From Actinomycetes bacterium (GTDB lineage: Bacteria > Actinomycetota > Acidimicrobiia > Acidimicrobiales > RAAP-2), in the NCBI GenBank assembly GCA_021791895.1, contig JAJYVS010000004.1, forward strand, positions 1 through 64,000: a DNA stretch of 64,000 nt, read 5' to 3'. Position numbers and translations under genes: made by a program. Below the pieces are notes generated by a model. That model was given only the letters and a program-made list of their open reading frames with translations. It was not told where the DNA came from and searched no databases. This document shows positions 1 to 7,936 of this stretch, in pieces. How positions within the stretch are numbered: the first letter of the stretch is position 1; each line of letters opens with the position of its first letter.

Positions 1-1
1 G

Positions 2-898
2 TGCGGGTTCTGCGCCATTCCGAGCTTCCGTGGGCGCCAACGGTCCCGCGCGTTGCGCGACCTGGTGGCCGAGGCGGAATCGCTGGTCGTGGGCGGGGTA
101 AAGGAGGTGGTCATCGTCGCCCAGGACCTCGCCTCCTACGGGCGCGACCGTGCTCTTCGGCGAGCCAGGCGCGACGACCCCGAGTCGCCGTTCGGCCAGG
201 GGATCGTGGAGCTTGTCCGGTCGGTCTCGGCGGTCGCCTCCCGGACCCGGTTGCTGTACCTCTATCCGTCCTCGCTCACCGAGCCCCTGATCGACGCCAT
301 CGTGGCCACGGGGGTGCCGTACTTCGACCTCTCCCTCCAGCACGTGTCGCGTTCGCTGCTCGCCAGGATGCGACGCTGGGGCGAGGGGGAGCGGTTCCTC
401 ACCCGCATCGAGCGGATCCGGGCGCTCGAGGAGCACGCCACGTTCCGTTCCTCGTTCATCCTCGGTTATCCGGGTGAGACCGAAGAGGACCACGATCGGC
501 TGCTCGAGTTCCTCGAGGCTGCACAGCTCGACTGGGCCGGCTTCTTCCCCTTCTCGGCGGAGGAGGGGACCCTCGCCCTCGACCTCCCGGACCAGGTCCC
601 TCCGGACCTGGCCCTCGAACGGCTGCGGGAGTGCACCGAGCTCCAGGACCGGATCACCGCCGCCAGGCGGGACCGGCTGGTGGGCCAGCTGCGATCGGTG
701 CTGGTCGATGCCCCCGGGCTGGGGCGAACCGTGCACGAGGCTCCGGAGATTGACGGGGTGGTGCACGTCCCCGAAGCCCTGGCGCCCGGCTCGATCGTCG
801 ACCTCGTCATGTCCGAGTCCCTCGGCGTGGACCTGGTCGGGATCCCCGAGACGACGAGCTCGACGGTGCGCCCGCCGGCTCGGAGCGGTGCCCGGTGA
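2..898 (+). CDS. rimO: Ribosomal protein uS12 methylthiotransferase RimO (5' truncated)
   Basis: Radical-SAM enzyme that adds a methylthio group to an aspartate of ribosomal protein S12. The gene enters from outside the window; reading from base 2 the first residues are CGFCAIPSFRGRQRSR, the last two cysteines of the CxxxCxxC cluster-binding motif followed by the typical IPSFRG context. The radical-SAM barrel follows to about visible residue 210 (LYLYPSS, FDLSLQHVS, FILGYPGE), then a TRAM-like C-terminal domain. About 298 residues are visible; the missing part should be the N-terminal MTTase domain. It overlaps the next gene by 4 bases (GTGA). MiaB is a paralogue, but the FRG segment after the cluster and the pgsA/cinA neighbourhood favour RimO. 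Confidence 0.9.
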   Translation, partial: CGFCAIPSFRGRQRSRALRDLVAEAESLVVGGVKEVVIVAQDLASYGRDRALRRARRDDPESPFGQGIVELVRSVSAVASRTRLLYLYPSSLTEPLIDAIVATGVPYFDLSLQHVSRSLLARMRRWGEGERFLTRIERIRALEEHATFRSSFILGYPGETEEDHDRLLEFLEAAQLDWAGFFPFSAEEGTLALDLPDQVPPDLALERLRECTELQDRITAARRDRLVGQLRSVLVDAPGLGRTVHEAPEIDGVVHVPEALAPGSIVDLVMSESLGVDLVGIPETTSSTVRPPARSGAR

Positions 899-1467
899 CC
901 GACACCGCTCCCCACACGTTCGGGCCGTCCGCGCTTGCCACGCCGGCGAACGCACTGACCGTCGCCCGGTTGCTGGCGACACCGGCGTTCATCCTCGTCA
1001 TCGCCCAGCACGGTGCTAGCTGGTGGACGGTCGCGGTGGGGGTGCTGGTGGCCGGCACCGACGGCGTGGACGGCTGGGTGGCGCGTCGCCAAGGCACCAC
1101 CCGCTCCGGCGCCTTTCTCGACCCCCTGGCCGACAAGGCGGTCGTGCTCAGCGCGTTGGTCCTGCTCAGCTACGAAGGGATCCTGCCCTGGGTCCCGGTG
1201 ATCCTCATCGGTGCGCGGGAGGTCGCGATGAGCGTCTACCGCTCCTGGATCGGTCGGCGCGGGATCTCAGTGCCGGCCCGGACCTCCGCCAAGGCCAAGA
1301 CCCTCGTCCAGGATCTGGCGATCGCGACCTGCCTCGTGCCCCCGCTCGCGCACCAGCACGACCTGCAGCTGGCGGCGATCTGGGTCGCAGCAGCCTTCAC
1401 GATCGGGAGCGGACTGCAGTACCTGCTCGACGCCCGTCGGGCAGCAGCACGGGGGGAGGCACGGTGA
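895..1467 (+). CDS. pgsA: CDP-diacylglycerol--glycerol-3-phosphate 3-phosphatidyltransferase
   Basis: Membrane enzyme that makes phosphatidylglycerol phosphate from CDP-diacylglycerol and glycerol 3-phosphate. The 190-residue product carries the CDP-alcohol phosphatidyltransferase signature (DGVDGWVAR, then GAFLDPLADK), with the aspartates that bind the divalent metal, and several hydrophobic segments. The GTG start overlaps the rimO stop, and the stop region overlaps the cinA start, so rimO-pgsA-cinA look translationally coupled. The order rimO-pgsA-cinA before recA is the usual actinobacterial one. Confidence 0.92.
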   Translation: MTDTAPHTFGPSALATPANALTVARLLATPAFILVIAQHGASWWTVAVGVLVAGTDGVDGWVARRQGTTRSGAFLDPLADKAVVLSALVLLSYEGILPWVPVILIGAREVAMSVYRSWIGRRGISVPARTSAKAKTLVQDLAIATCLVPPLAHQHDLQLAAIWVAAAFTIGSGLQYLLDARRAAARGEAR

Positions 1468-2747
1468 GGGTCGAGATCGTCGCGGTGGGTACCGAGCTAC
1501 TGCTCGGCCAGATCGCCGACACCAATTCGGCCTGGCTGGGTGAGCAGCTGGCCCTCGGCGGGGTCGACTCGCACTTCCACCAGGCGGTCGGCGACAACCA
1601 GGCACGCATCGTGCTCGCCCTGCGCACCGCGCTGGCCAGAAGCGACGCCGTCATCACGTGCGGCGGCCTGGGTCCGACCCAGGACGACATCACCCGGGAG
1701 TCGATCGCGCAAGTGATGAACGTCGAGCTCGAGCGGGACGAGGCCCTCGTGGAGCGCATTCGGGCCATGTTCTCGTCGCGCCGTCGGGCCATGCCCGAGA
1801 ACAACCTCCGTCAGGCGGACGTGCCGCGAGGTGCCACGATCATCGAGCAGACCCGGGGCACCGCGCCGGGTCTCGTGTGCCCGTTGGGAAACAAGGTCGT
1901 CTACGCCGTCCCCGGCGTTCCCCACGAGATGCAGGAGATGTTCGTCCGAGCGATCCTGCCTGACCTGCGCCGCCGCATGGCCGACGCCGGCGAAGAGGCG
2001 GTGATCAAGAGTCGGGTGATCCGCACCTGGGGTGCGAGCGAATCGGGCCTCGCCGAGGCACTCGCCGACCAGGTCGAAGAGCTCGACCACCGGGTGTTCG
2101 ACGACCGTTCCACGCTCACCATGGCCTTCTTGGCCAGCGGGATCGAGGGGATCAAGGTTCGAATCACCGCTCGGGCCATGACCGAGGCCCTGGCCGACCG
2201 ACTTCTCGCCGAGGAGGAGCAGCAGGTCCGAGAGGTCTTGGCCGAACGTCTCGGCGACGTCGTCTTCGGCGTCGACGATGAGGCGATGGAGCACGCGATC
2301 GCGGCGCGCCTGATCGATCGGAAGCTCACGCTCGGCCTGGCCGAGTCGCTCACCGGCGGGCTGATCGGGGCCCGGTTGGTCAACGTGCCGGGCTCGAGCC
2401 AGTGGTTCCGGGGGTGTGTCGTCGCCTACGACTCCGCCGTCAAGCATGCGATCCTCGGCGTCCCTCCGGGCCCGGTGGTCTCGTCGTCAGCGGCCGAGGC
2501 CATGGCGAGTGGGGCACGCAACGCGCTGGGGTCCGATGTCGGACTCGGGATCACCGGGGTGGCCGGTCCCGACGAGCAGGACGGGGAGCGACCCGGCACC
2601 GTTTTCGTTGCGATCGCGACACCCGACGGTCCGGTGCTCAACCGGCAGCTCTACCTGCCTGGCGATCGGGACCGAGTCCGGCAGTTCTCGGCGATCTCGG
2701 CGCTCGACCTGCTCCGCCGCACGCTGGACGGTGGCCCGCCCTCTTAG
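1464..2747 (+). CDS. cinA: CinA family protein (competence/damage-inducible; NMN amidohydrolase-type)
   Basis: 427-residue protein with an N-terminal MoCF-like domain (starts RVEIVAVGTELLLGQIADTN, then GGLGPTQDD) and a C-terminal CinA/PncC domain from about residue 265 (LGLAESLTGGLIGARLVNVPG, ITGVAGPD). CinA proteins hydrolyse nicotinamide mononucleotide and/or ADP-ribose; which activity applies here cannot be told from sequence. GTG at 1464 was chosen because it starts the conserved domain directly and overlaps the pgsA stop by 4 bases; the same frame is open further upstream, but that part is read over pgsA. The 3' end overlaps the convergent XRE gene by 4 bases. Confidence 0.92.
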   Translation: MRVEIVAVGTELLLGQIADTNSAWLGEQLALGGVDSHFHQAVGDNQARIVLALRTALARSDAVITCGGLGPTQDDITRESIAQVMNVELERDEALVERIRAMFSSRRRAMPENNLRQADVPRGATIIEQTRGTAPGLVCPLGNKVVYAVPGVPHEMQEMFVRAILPDLRRRMADAGEEAVIKSRVIRTWGASESGLAEALADQVEELDHRVFDDRSTLTMAFLASGIEGIKVRITARAMTEALADRLLAEEEQQVREVLAERLGDVVFGVDDEAMEHAIAARLIDRKLTLGLAESLTGGLIGARLVNVPGSSQWFRGCVVAYDSAVKHAILGVPPGPVVSSSAAEAMASGARNALGSDVGLGITGVAGPDEQDGERPGTVFVAIATPDGPVLNRQLYLPGDRDRVRQFSAISALDLLRRTLDGGPPS

Positions 2748-3025
2748 GAGCCCGCAAGCCCTCCTGAAGTCGGCCCCTCCGGACCGGTGGTGTCCTCGAC
2801 AGGAGGCGAGCCCAAATCGGTCAACAACTCGATCGGATCGACCCCGAGGGAGGTTGCGACCCGCTCGACGCTCCGGAGCGTCAGGTTTCGCTCGCCCCGT
2901 TCGACTCCACCGATGTACGTCCGGTTGATGTGGAGGGAGTCGGCGAAGGCTTCCTGACTCATCCCCTTCGCCTTTCGCAGCTTGCGCAGGTTCTGCCCAA
3001 CTCTGCGCTGCAGGTCGCCCTCCAC
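2744..3025 (-). CDS. XRE-family transcriptional regulator (controller-protein type)
   Basis: Small 93-residue DNA-binding protein. A Cro/C1-type helix-turn-helix covers about residues 10-66 (LRKLRKAKGMSQEAFADSL, INRTYIGGVERGERN, LGVDPIELL), followed by a short acidic, Pro/Gly-rich tail. The HTH resembles restriction-modification controller proteins, but no methylase or nuclease gene is adjacent, so that role is not supported. It starts with GTG, preceded by a weak AAGGTGAG Shine-Dalgarno, and its upstream region holds an 8-bp inverted repeat that could be an autoregulatory operator. It is convergent with cinA. Confidence 0.8.
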   Translation of the reverse strand: MEGDLQRRVGQNLRKLRKAKGMSQEAFADSLHINRTYIGGVERGERNLTLRSVERVATSLGVDPIELLTDLGSPPVEDTTGPEGPTSGGLAGS

Positions 3026-3043
3026 CTGCTCACCTTCGGCGCC

Positions 3044-3077
3044 TGCTACTTCTCGGTCTACATACTGATAAGTAGCA
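3044..3077 (-). promoter_or_regulatory. Inverted repeat upstream of XRE gene, putative operator
   Basis: TGCTACTT at 3044-3051 and its exact reverse complement AAGTAGCA at 3070-3077, separated by 18 bp, lie 19-52 bp upstream of the start codon of the XRE gene. Position and symmetry suit a regulator binding site; no T-run follows, so a terminator is less likely. Function is inferred. Confidence 0.4.
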
Positions 3078-3086
3078 ATCGGGGCT

Positions 3087-3479
3087 TCAGGCGCCGCTCA
3101 TGTGGAGGTGGGGACGCCATGTCCCGTCGGAACCGGGCCACGCATCGAGCTCGAAGACCGCCTGGCCCTGGGCCCGCAGCTGGAGCCCGATCGCCGGTCC
3201 CAGCTCGAGCGGGCCTGGACGGGCCGACGACACCGCGAAGAGCAGTAACTCGGCGCCCGGCTCGCCGGCGGCCGACGGCAGCTCCAAGCGGAGCTCGGCG
3301 ACGTCCGCGAAGACCTCGCCGACGATCCTCGGGCGGTCGTCGTCGTCGACCACGACAAGCTGGCGCGTCCGGATCTCCTCGGCGAATCCCCGGATTGCCC
3401 GGCCCAGGGCGCTCACGGTCTCCTCGAGCATCTCCAAGCGGTTGGATCGCTCGAGTCCCGGTTCCGAATCGGTTGCCAC
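3087..3479 (-). CDS. Conserved-looking protein of unknown function
   Basis: About 130 residues. I do not recognise the family. The sequence shows an N-terminal helix (LEMLEETVSALGRAIRGFAEE) and then an alternating acidic/hydrophobic, beta-rich part (RQLVVVDDDDRPRIVGEVFA, AELRLELPSAAGEPGAELLL) ending PHLHMSGA. GTG at 3479 is preferred because GGAGG lies 6 nt upstream; a second GTG at 3482 is too close to it. The frame is open well beyond 3482, but that part runs antisense to thpR and looks like a shadow. It lies upstream of the XRE gene in the same direction with about 60 bp between them. Confidence 0.65.
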   Translation of the reverse strand: MATDSEPGLERSNRLEMLEETVSALGRAIRGFAEEIRTRQLVVVDDDDRPRIVGEVFADVAELRLELPSAAGEPGAELLLFAVSSARPGPLELGPAIGLQLRAQGQAVFELDAWPGSDGTWRPHLHMSGA

Positions 3480-3632
3480 CACGGTCCTCCTTCGCTGTCC
3501 TTTGGCTTCACGGCGCGGCAGGCCCGTTCGACAGGAACTGGCCGCTGCACGAGGCGTCCACCGTGATGGAGCAGATCGATTGGTAACGAGACCCTGTGAC
3601 ACCGACGACGGGTTGGCGGCAAGACTGGAACG

Positions 3633-4154
3633 GTGCGGCTCTTCGTCGCGGTGTGGCCGACCGATCCGGTTCGAACGCTCCTCCGCGGCGCCGGACTCCC
3701 CATGGGCCGGCAGGATCTGCGCTGGGTCGACCCCTGCGACTGGCACGTGACCCTTTCGTTCCTGGGCTCGGTGCCGGACGACGACGTCGATGGGGTGCTC
3801 GAGGCACTTCGAGGGGCCGCGGACTCGGCCGTGTCGACCACGGCGACGCTCGGTCCGAGCACGACGAGGCTGGGGCGGTCCGTCCTGTGCGTGCCGGTCG
3901 AAGGGCTCGGTCCTCTGGCGGACGCGATCCGTCTCGCCGTCACCCCCTTCGACCATTCGCCGGACCGGGACGCCCCCTACGTGGGTCACCTCACGCTGGC
4001 CCGAGCGAGGCGAGGAGGCTCGATCCCGGAGAAGCTCGTGGGCCGTCAGGTCGCGGGCGCCTGGTCGGTGAGCGAGTTCTGCCTCGTCGCCTCGACCACC
4101 GATCAGCAGGGCCCCCACTACAGCCCGTTGGCGCACCTCGGTCTCCGTCGGTAG
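3633..4154 (+). CDS. thpR: RNA 2',3'-cyclic phosphodiesterase (2'-5' RNA ligase family)
   Basis: 173-residue 2H phosphoesterase. The two catalytic HxT motifs are visible: HVTLSFLG at about residue 38 and HLTLAR at about residue 119, with the usual spacing. These enzymes open 2',3'-cyclic phosphates on RNA; the biological substrate is uncertain. The GTG start directly begins the conserved RLFVAVWP strand. Divergent from the unknown gene at 3087-3479 and upstream of recA. Confidence 0.88.
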   Translation: MRLFVAVWPTDPVRTLLRGAGLPMGRQDLRWVDPCDWHVTLSFLGSVPDDDVDGVLEALRGAADSAVSTTATLGPSTTRLGRSVLCVPVEGLGPLADAIRLAVTPFDHSPDRDAPYVGHLTLARARRGGSIPEKLVGRQVAGAWSVSEFCLVASTTDQQGPHYSPLAHLGLRR

Positions 4155-4194
4155 GAAAGCCGGGGGGTCACGGTCGGGGGCCGCCATCCGCGAC

Positions 4195-4208
4195 CGAACA
4201 TGTGTTCG
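4195..4208 (+). promoter_or_regulatory. SOS box (LexA site) of recA
   Basis: CGAACATGTGTTCG is a perfect palindrome matching the GAAC-N4-GTTC core of actinobacterial/Gram-positive LexA boxes. It lies about 100 bp before the recA start, with a TATAGG box just downstream at 4211. This indicates DNA-damage control of recA. Confidence 0.88.
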
Positions 4209-4304
4209 GGTATAGGGTTCGAGCACCGACCGGCTGTCACATCCCGTCCGTAGGGTCGTCCTCACTCGCGACGATCAGGTCAAAAAAGAGGGGAAGCGAA
4301 GACG

Positions 4305-5351
4305 ATGACCGAGGAGAACGAGAAGGCCCTGAGCGTGGCGCTCAGCCAGATCGAGAAGCAGTTCGGCAAGGGCTCGATCATGCGGATGGGCGAGACCGTG
4401 CACATGGCGATCGAGGCCATCCCCACCGGCGCGTTGTCCCTCGACCTCGCGCTCGGCATCGGCGGACTGCCCCGTGGGCGGATCGTCGAGGTCTACGGGC
4501 CCGAGTCGTCGGGTAAGTCCACCCTGGCGATGCACGTCGTCGCCGAAGCGCAGCGCAACGGGGGGATCTGCGCCTACATCGACGCCGAGCACGCGATGGA
4601 CCCGATCTACGCCAAGGCGATCGGCGTCAACGTCGACGACCTGCTGATCTCCCAGCCCGACACCGGGGAGCAGGCACTCGAGATCTCCGACATGCTGATC
4701 CGCTCGGGCGCGCTCGACGTGCTGGTCATCGACTCGGTGGCGGCACTCACCCCGCGGGCCGAGCTGGACGGTGAGATGGGCGACACCCATGTGGGGTTGC
4801 AGGCCCGGCTCATGTCACAGGCGCTGCGCAAGCTCACCGGCACGCTGTCGAAGTCCAGGACCATCGCGGTCTTCATCAACCAGCTGCGAGAGAAGGTCGG
4901 TGTGATCTACGGATCGCCGGAGGTGACGCCGGGAGGGCGTGCGCTCAAGTTCTACTCGTCCATCCGGATCGACATCCGGCGGATCGAACAGATCAAGGAC
5001 GGCGCCGACATCATCGGTAACCGGACCCGGGCCAAAGTCGTGAAGAACAAGTGCGGAGCCCCCTTCAAGCAGGCCGAATTCGACATCATGTACGGCAAGG
5101 GCATCAGCCGGGAGGGGTCGTTGCTGGACGTCGCCGTCAACCTCGGGTTCGTGAAGAAGTCCGGAGCGTGGTTCACCTACGAGGGGGAGCAACTCGGCCA
5201 GGGCCGTGAGAACGTCAAGCAGTTCCTCTTGGAGAGCCCTCAGCTCATGGCGGAGATCGATCAACGGGTTCGTGAGCGACTCGCTCCGATGGTCTCCGAC
5301 GAGGGGGTCGTCGAGGTCGATCCAGACGACCTGCCGATCACGCTCGACTGA
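4305..5351 (+). CDS. recA: Recombinase RecA
   Basis: 348-residue, standard-length RecA: Walker [10 protein letters not shown], Walker [11 protein letters not shown]2/ATPase region [11 protein letters not shown] and the C-terminal acidic stretch. It forms the ATP-dependent filament for homologous recombination and induces LexA self-cleavage. No intein interrupts it. It starts with ATG after a GAGGGGAAG Shine-Dalgarno and has an SOS box upstream. The gene that follows is on the opposite strand, so there is no recX directly downstream, unlike many actinobacteria. Confidence 0.98.
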   Translation: MTEENEKALSVALSQIEKQFGKGSIMRMGETVHMAIEAIPTGALSLDLALGIGGLPRGRIVEVYGPESSGKSTLAMHVVAEAQRNGGICAYIDAEHAMDPIYAKAIGVNVDDLLISQPDTGEQALEISDMLIRSGALDVLVIDSVAALTPRAELDGEMGDTHVGLQARLMSQALRKLTGTLSKSRTIAVFINQLREKVGVIYGSPEVTPGGRALKFYSSIRIDIRRIEQIKDGADIIGNRTRAKVVKNKCGAPFKQAEFDIMYGKGISREGSLLDVAVNLGFVKKSGAWFTYEGEQLGQGRENVKQFLLESPQLMAEIDQRVRERLAPMVSDEGVVEVDPDDLPITLD

Positions 5352-5385
5352 CCCTCTCTTCTGACCGGGCCGGCCCGCGGGAGCG

Positions 5386-6414
5386 CTACCCAGGCGGGAC
5401 CGGTGCGGTGACCGCGACTGTGCTTGGCACCAGCTCGACCCACGTCCGGCCAGGTTGCATGGGGATCGGGGTCCCGGCCGAGGAGATGAACTCGGTCGGC
5501 TGACCGAGCGAGCTCCGGGACCAGGTCGCCGGGACCTCGACGCCGTTGCGGAAGATGGCTGCCGGACCACTGGCGTCCTGGTACAGGTTGGCCTGGACTT
5601 CCAACCCTCCGAGATCGTTCTCCAGCCACGGCCCGTAGGTGACCTGCACCACCTGGATGATGACGTTGGCGGCGGAGTTCTGCGTGCCGTCGGACAGGAC
5701 GTCGGGTGTGGAACCGAAGAAGCGGAGGTACTGCTTGGTTGCCGCGTCGTAATTCCAGACGACGTTGCCTCCGGCATAGGCGATCGACACCGAGGTCGCG
5801 GGGACACCGCTCGGGATGAGGGTGGAGTACTGGAACACCGGAGTCGGTGGCGTGTGCTGGGTGGGTTGGAGCCCCCAGAGCGCCGAGGTGGAGGCATAGG
5901 TGTCATACGGGGCATAGCGCCCCGGAGGATGCTGGGTGACCGACCCGTCGACCCGGAGGTCGTTGTAGATGATCGGCGACGCCTCGATATTGCTGAGCAC
6001 CGGGTTGATGCCCCCGACGCTGACCAGTAGGGGTCGACCGAACTCACCCAGGATGCCGATGTCGATGTTGCGGGCGGACCGGATCGGACCCACCATCACT
6101 GCGTCCTGGCACTGGAAGACGGCGACGTAGCGAGTGATGCCGCCTTCCACCGGCTCCTCGAAGACGATGTCGGCCGCGTCGAGACCGCTCTGGGGTCTGG
6201 CCGCCATGTAGTTGTCGACCTTGACTGCGAGCGCCGGACGCTGGGGCACGACGCCCAACGGTGCTGGCTCGTCGGTCAGCGGGCACAGGGCCCCGACCGG
6301 AAGGGTCGTCGTGGTGGTGGTCGTGGTGGTGGTCGGGGCGGCCAGCGGCTTGGGAGCGTCCGAGCACGAAGCCAACCCCAGGGCGAGCAGGGAGAACAGG
6401 GTCACCGCGACCAC
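5386..6414 (-). CDS. DUF3048-domain (YerB-like) lipoprotein
   Basis: 342-residue exported protein. The N-terminus is a lipoprotein signal (hydrophobic VTLFSLLALG, lipobox LASC, Cys about residue 17), followed by a low-complexity Pro/Thr linker with about ten consecutive threonines, then a DUF3048 fold (PALAVKVDNYMAARPQSGL, DIVFEEPVEGGITRYVAVFQ, GPIRSARNIDIGIL). The function of YerB-like proteins is not established; the signal places it on the outer face of the membrane. The start (GTG) is uncertain because no clear Shine-Dalgarno is seen. Confidence 0.85.
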   Translation of the reverse strand: MVAVTLFSLLALGLASCSDAPKPLAAPTTTTTTTTTTLPVGALCPLTDEPAPLGVVPQRPALAVKVDNYMAARPQSGLDAADIVFEEPVEGGITRYVAVFQCQDAVMVGPIRSARNIDIGILGEFGRPLLVSVGGINPVLSNIEASPIIYNDLRVDGSVTQHPPGRYAPYDTYASTSALWGLQPTQHTPPTPVFQYSTLIPSGVPATSVSIAYAGGNVVWNYDAATKQYLRFFGSTPDVLSDGTQNSAANVIIQVVQVTYGPWLENDLGGLEVQANLYQDASGPAAIFRNGVEVPATWSRSSLGQPTEFISSAGTPIPMQPGRTWVELVPSTVAVTAPVPPG

Positions 6415-6724
6415 GGACCGTGTCGGGGGCCGCAGGGGGTTACTCCGGGTTCGGAGGGAGAACTCAGGCAGTGAAACGCTCCTGGCTCATCTTTGCCCGT
6501 CCCCCCGGCCTCGCCGGGCACCGGATGCCCCGCCCATCTCCGCGGCGGCCCGGTCCCCCGGCGCTGGGAGCGTTCCGGTGCTCGAGGGTGAGTGGCGGAT
6601 CGAGACCAGTCCCGTCGACGGCGGGACCCTCGCGGCGACGGTCCCTTCACTCCGGGCCTTCGGCCGAACCTCGTTGGTCCGGCTAGAGGGCCGGTCGAGG
6701 AGGGCAGCGAGGTAGCGTCTGGCG
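6415..6724. other. Intergenic region between two divergent genes
   Basis: 310 bases between the DUF3048 lipoprotein gene and the acyltransferase gene. Several short frames are open but none has family-like sequence. Near the right end, TAGCGT at 6713-6718 looks like the -10 box of the acyltransferase gene. I see no RNA gene or repeat here. Confidence 0.5.
6713..6718 (+). promoter_or_regulatory. Putative leaderless -10 box (TAGCGT)
   Basis: TAGCGT followed by 6 nt and then the GTG start of the acyltransferase gene. This fits a TANNNT -10 box whose transcript would begin at or next to the start codon; no Shine-Dalgarno is present. Confidence 0.5.
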
Positions 6725-7384
6725 GTGGCGTTGAGCTCGATCATTGGACCACTGCGGCGCCGCTTCGGGGCGCTGGTGCGCCGTTCGTCGCGCTGGGCGC
6801 GCCTCGCGGCGTCAATCGGGCCCGATGACCCCGAGGCACGACAGTTCGGCGCCTTCGGACGGGGCTCATGTCTGGTCTTTCCGCAGGGCACGATCCTGAA
6901 TGCCGATCGTATCCAAATCGGGGAGGGCACTATCGTCGGCCCGTACGCGTCCCTGACCGCAGGGATGATCGAAGGCCAAGAGATCCTGAGTGATCCGGTC
7001 GTGAAGATCGGCGACCGCTGCCTCATCGGCCGTGGCAGCCATATCGTCGGCCATTGGAACATCGAGCTCGGCGACGACATCCAGACCGGGCCGTACGTCT
7101 ACATCACCGATCAGAACCACTCCTACGTCGACCCCGACGAGCCGATCGGTTCCCAGATCCCCACCGAAGCGCCCGTCCACATCGGCTCGGGAAGTTGGCT
7201 CGGGGCCAATACCGTGATTCTCCCGGGGACCACTATTGGCGAGCACGTCGTCGTGGCGGCGGGGGCCGTGGTGCGGGGCGATGTCCCGGACCGCTGCGTC
7301 GTCGCCGGGGTGCCGGCCAAGATCGTCCGCCGGTTCGTCGTCGACCGCGGGTGGGCGCCCGTCGTCGACGGGGTCCAGGCCTGA
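6725..7384 (+). CDS. Hexapeptide-repeat acyltransferase (LbetaH family)
   Basis: 219-residue protein with left-handed beta-helix hexapeptide repeats (IQIGEGTIVGPYASL, IGSGSWLGANTVILPG, IGEHVVVAAGAVVRGDVPDRCVVAGVPAKIV), the WbbJ/maltose-acetyltransferase type. A catalytic-His candidate is in ITDQNHSYVDPDEPI. Such enzymes move an acetyl or similar group from acyl-CoA to a sugar; the acceptor is unknown. An N-terminal basic segment of about 30 residues precedes the helix. GTG 6725 is preceded by a leaderless-type promoter. The gene is followed almost immediately by a LOG-like gene. Confidence 0.82.
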   Translation: MALSSIIGPLRRRFGALVRRSSRWARLAASIGPDDPEARQFGAFGRGSCLVFPQGTILNADRIQIGEGTIVGPYASLTAGMIEGQEILSDPVVKIGDRCLIGRGSHIVGHWNIELGDDIQTGPYVYITDQNHSYVDPDEPIGSQIPTEAPVHIGSGSWLGANTVILPGTTIGEHVVVAAGAVVRGDVPDRCVVAGVPAKIVRRFVVDRGWAPVVDGVQA

Positions 7385-7395
7385 GCCATCCGGTC

Positions 7396-7872
7396 GTGGT
7401 CGTCCACGTCGGTGTCGTCGGGTCGGCCGTCGCGGCTCCGGAGCTCGAGGCGATCGCGGAGCGCGTGGGTCGTGAGCTGGCTCTGGCCGGTGCCGTCGTC
7501 GTGAGCGGCGGTCTTGGCGGGGTGATGGCCGCCGCGTCGCGGGGAGCCGTTCGGGCCGGGGGGATGACCATCGGCATCCTGCCTGGCTCCGCCCGGGACC
7601 AGGCGAACGAATGGGTCCGAGTGGCCGTGCCGACCGGGTTCGGAGAGCTGCGCAACGGACTGGTTGTGCGTGCGAGCCACGTGGTCATCGCAATCGGCGG
7701 CGAGTACGGGACGCTCTCGGAGGTGGCCCTCGCGCTCAAGACCGGTGTCCCGGTTGTCGGGGTCGGGACCTGGTCGTTGATCCGTCCCGACGGTGGGACC
7801 GACCGGGGGATCATCCCGGTCGAGGTTGACGACGCAGTACCGACGGCGCTCGCCCTGGTCGCCTCGGCCTGA
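7396..7872 (+). CDS. LOG-like (TIGR00725-type) Rossmann protein
   Basis: About 158 residues. The glycine-rich nucleotide-binding motif VVSGGLGGVMAAASRGAVRA and the GGEYGTLSEVALALK motif are those of the TIGR00725/LOG group, related to cytokinin-activating nucleoside-monophosphate phosphoribohydrolases. Substrate and role are unknown. The true start is uncertain: GTG 7396 is used because it begins the first beta strand, but the frame is open upstream to a GTG near 7351 that would overlap the acyltransferase gene. Confidence 0.72.
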   Translation: MVVHVGVVGSAVAAPELEAIAERVGRELALAGAVVVSGGLGGVMAAASRGAVRAGGMTIGILPGSARDQANEWVRVAVPTGFGELRNGLVVRASHVVIAIGGEYGTLSEVALALKTGVPVVGVGTWSLIRPDGGTDRGIIPVEVDDAVPTALALVASA

Positions 7873-7936
7873 CGGTGCGGCATCCCGACGGCGCCCTTCG
7901 GCGAGCCCGGGACCTCCAAGGCTCGAGGGGCACGCG

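Noticed and set aside
1023-1463. N-terminal extension of the cinA frame
   Set aside because: Lies over pgsA and reads as Arg/Gly-rich noise; the CinA family starts at 1464.
4305-5351. RecA intein
   Set aside because: RecA is 348 residues with uninterrupted motifs, so no intein is present.
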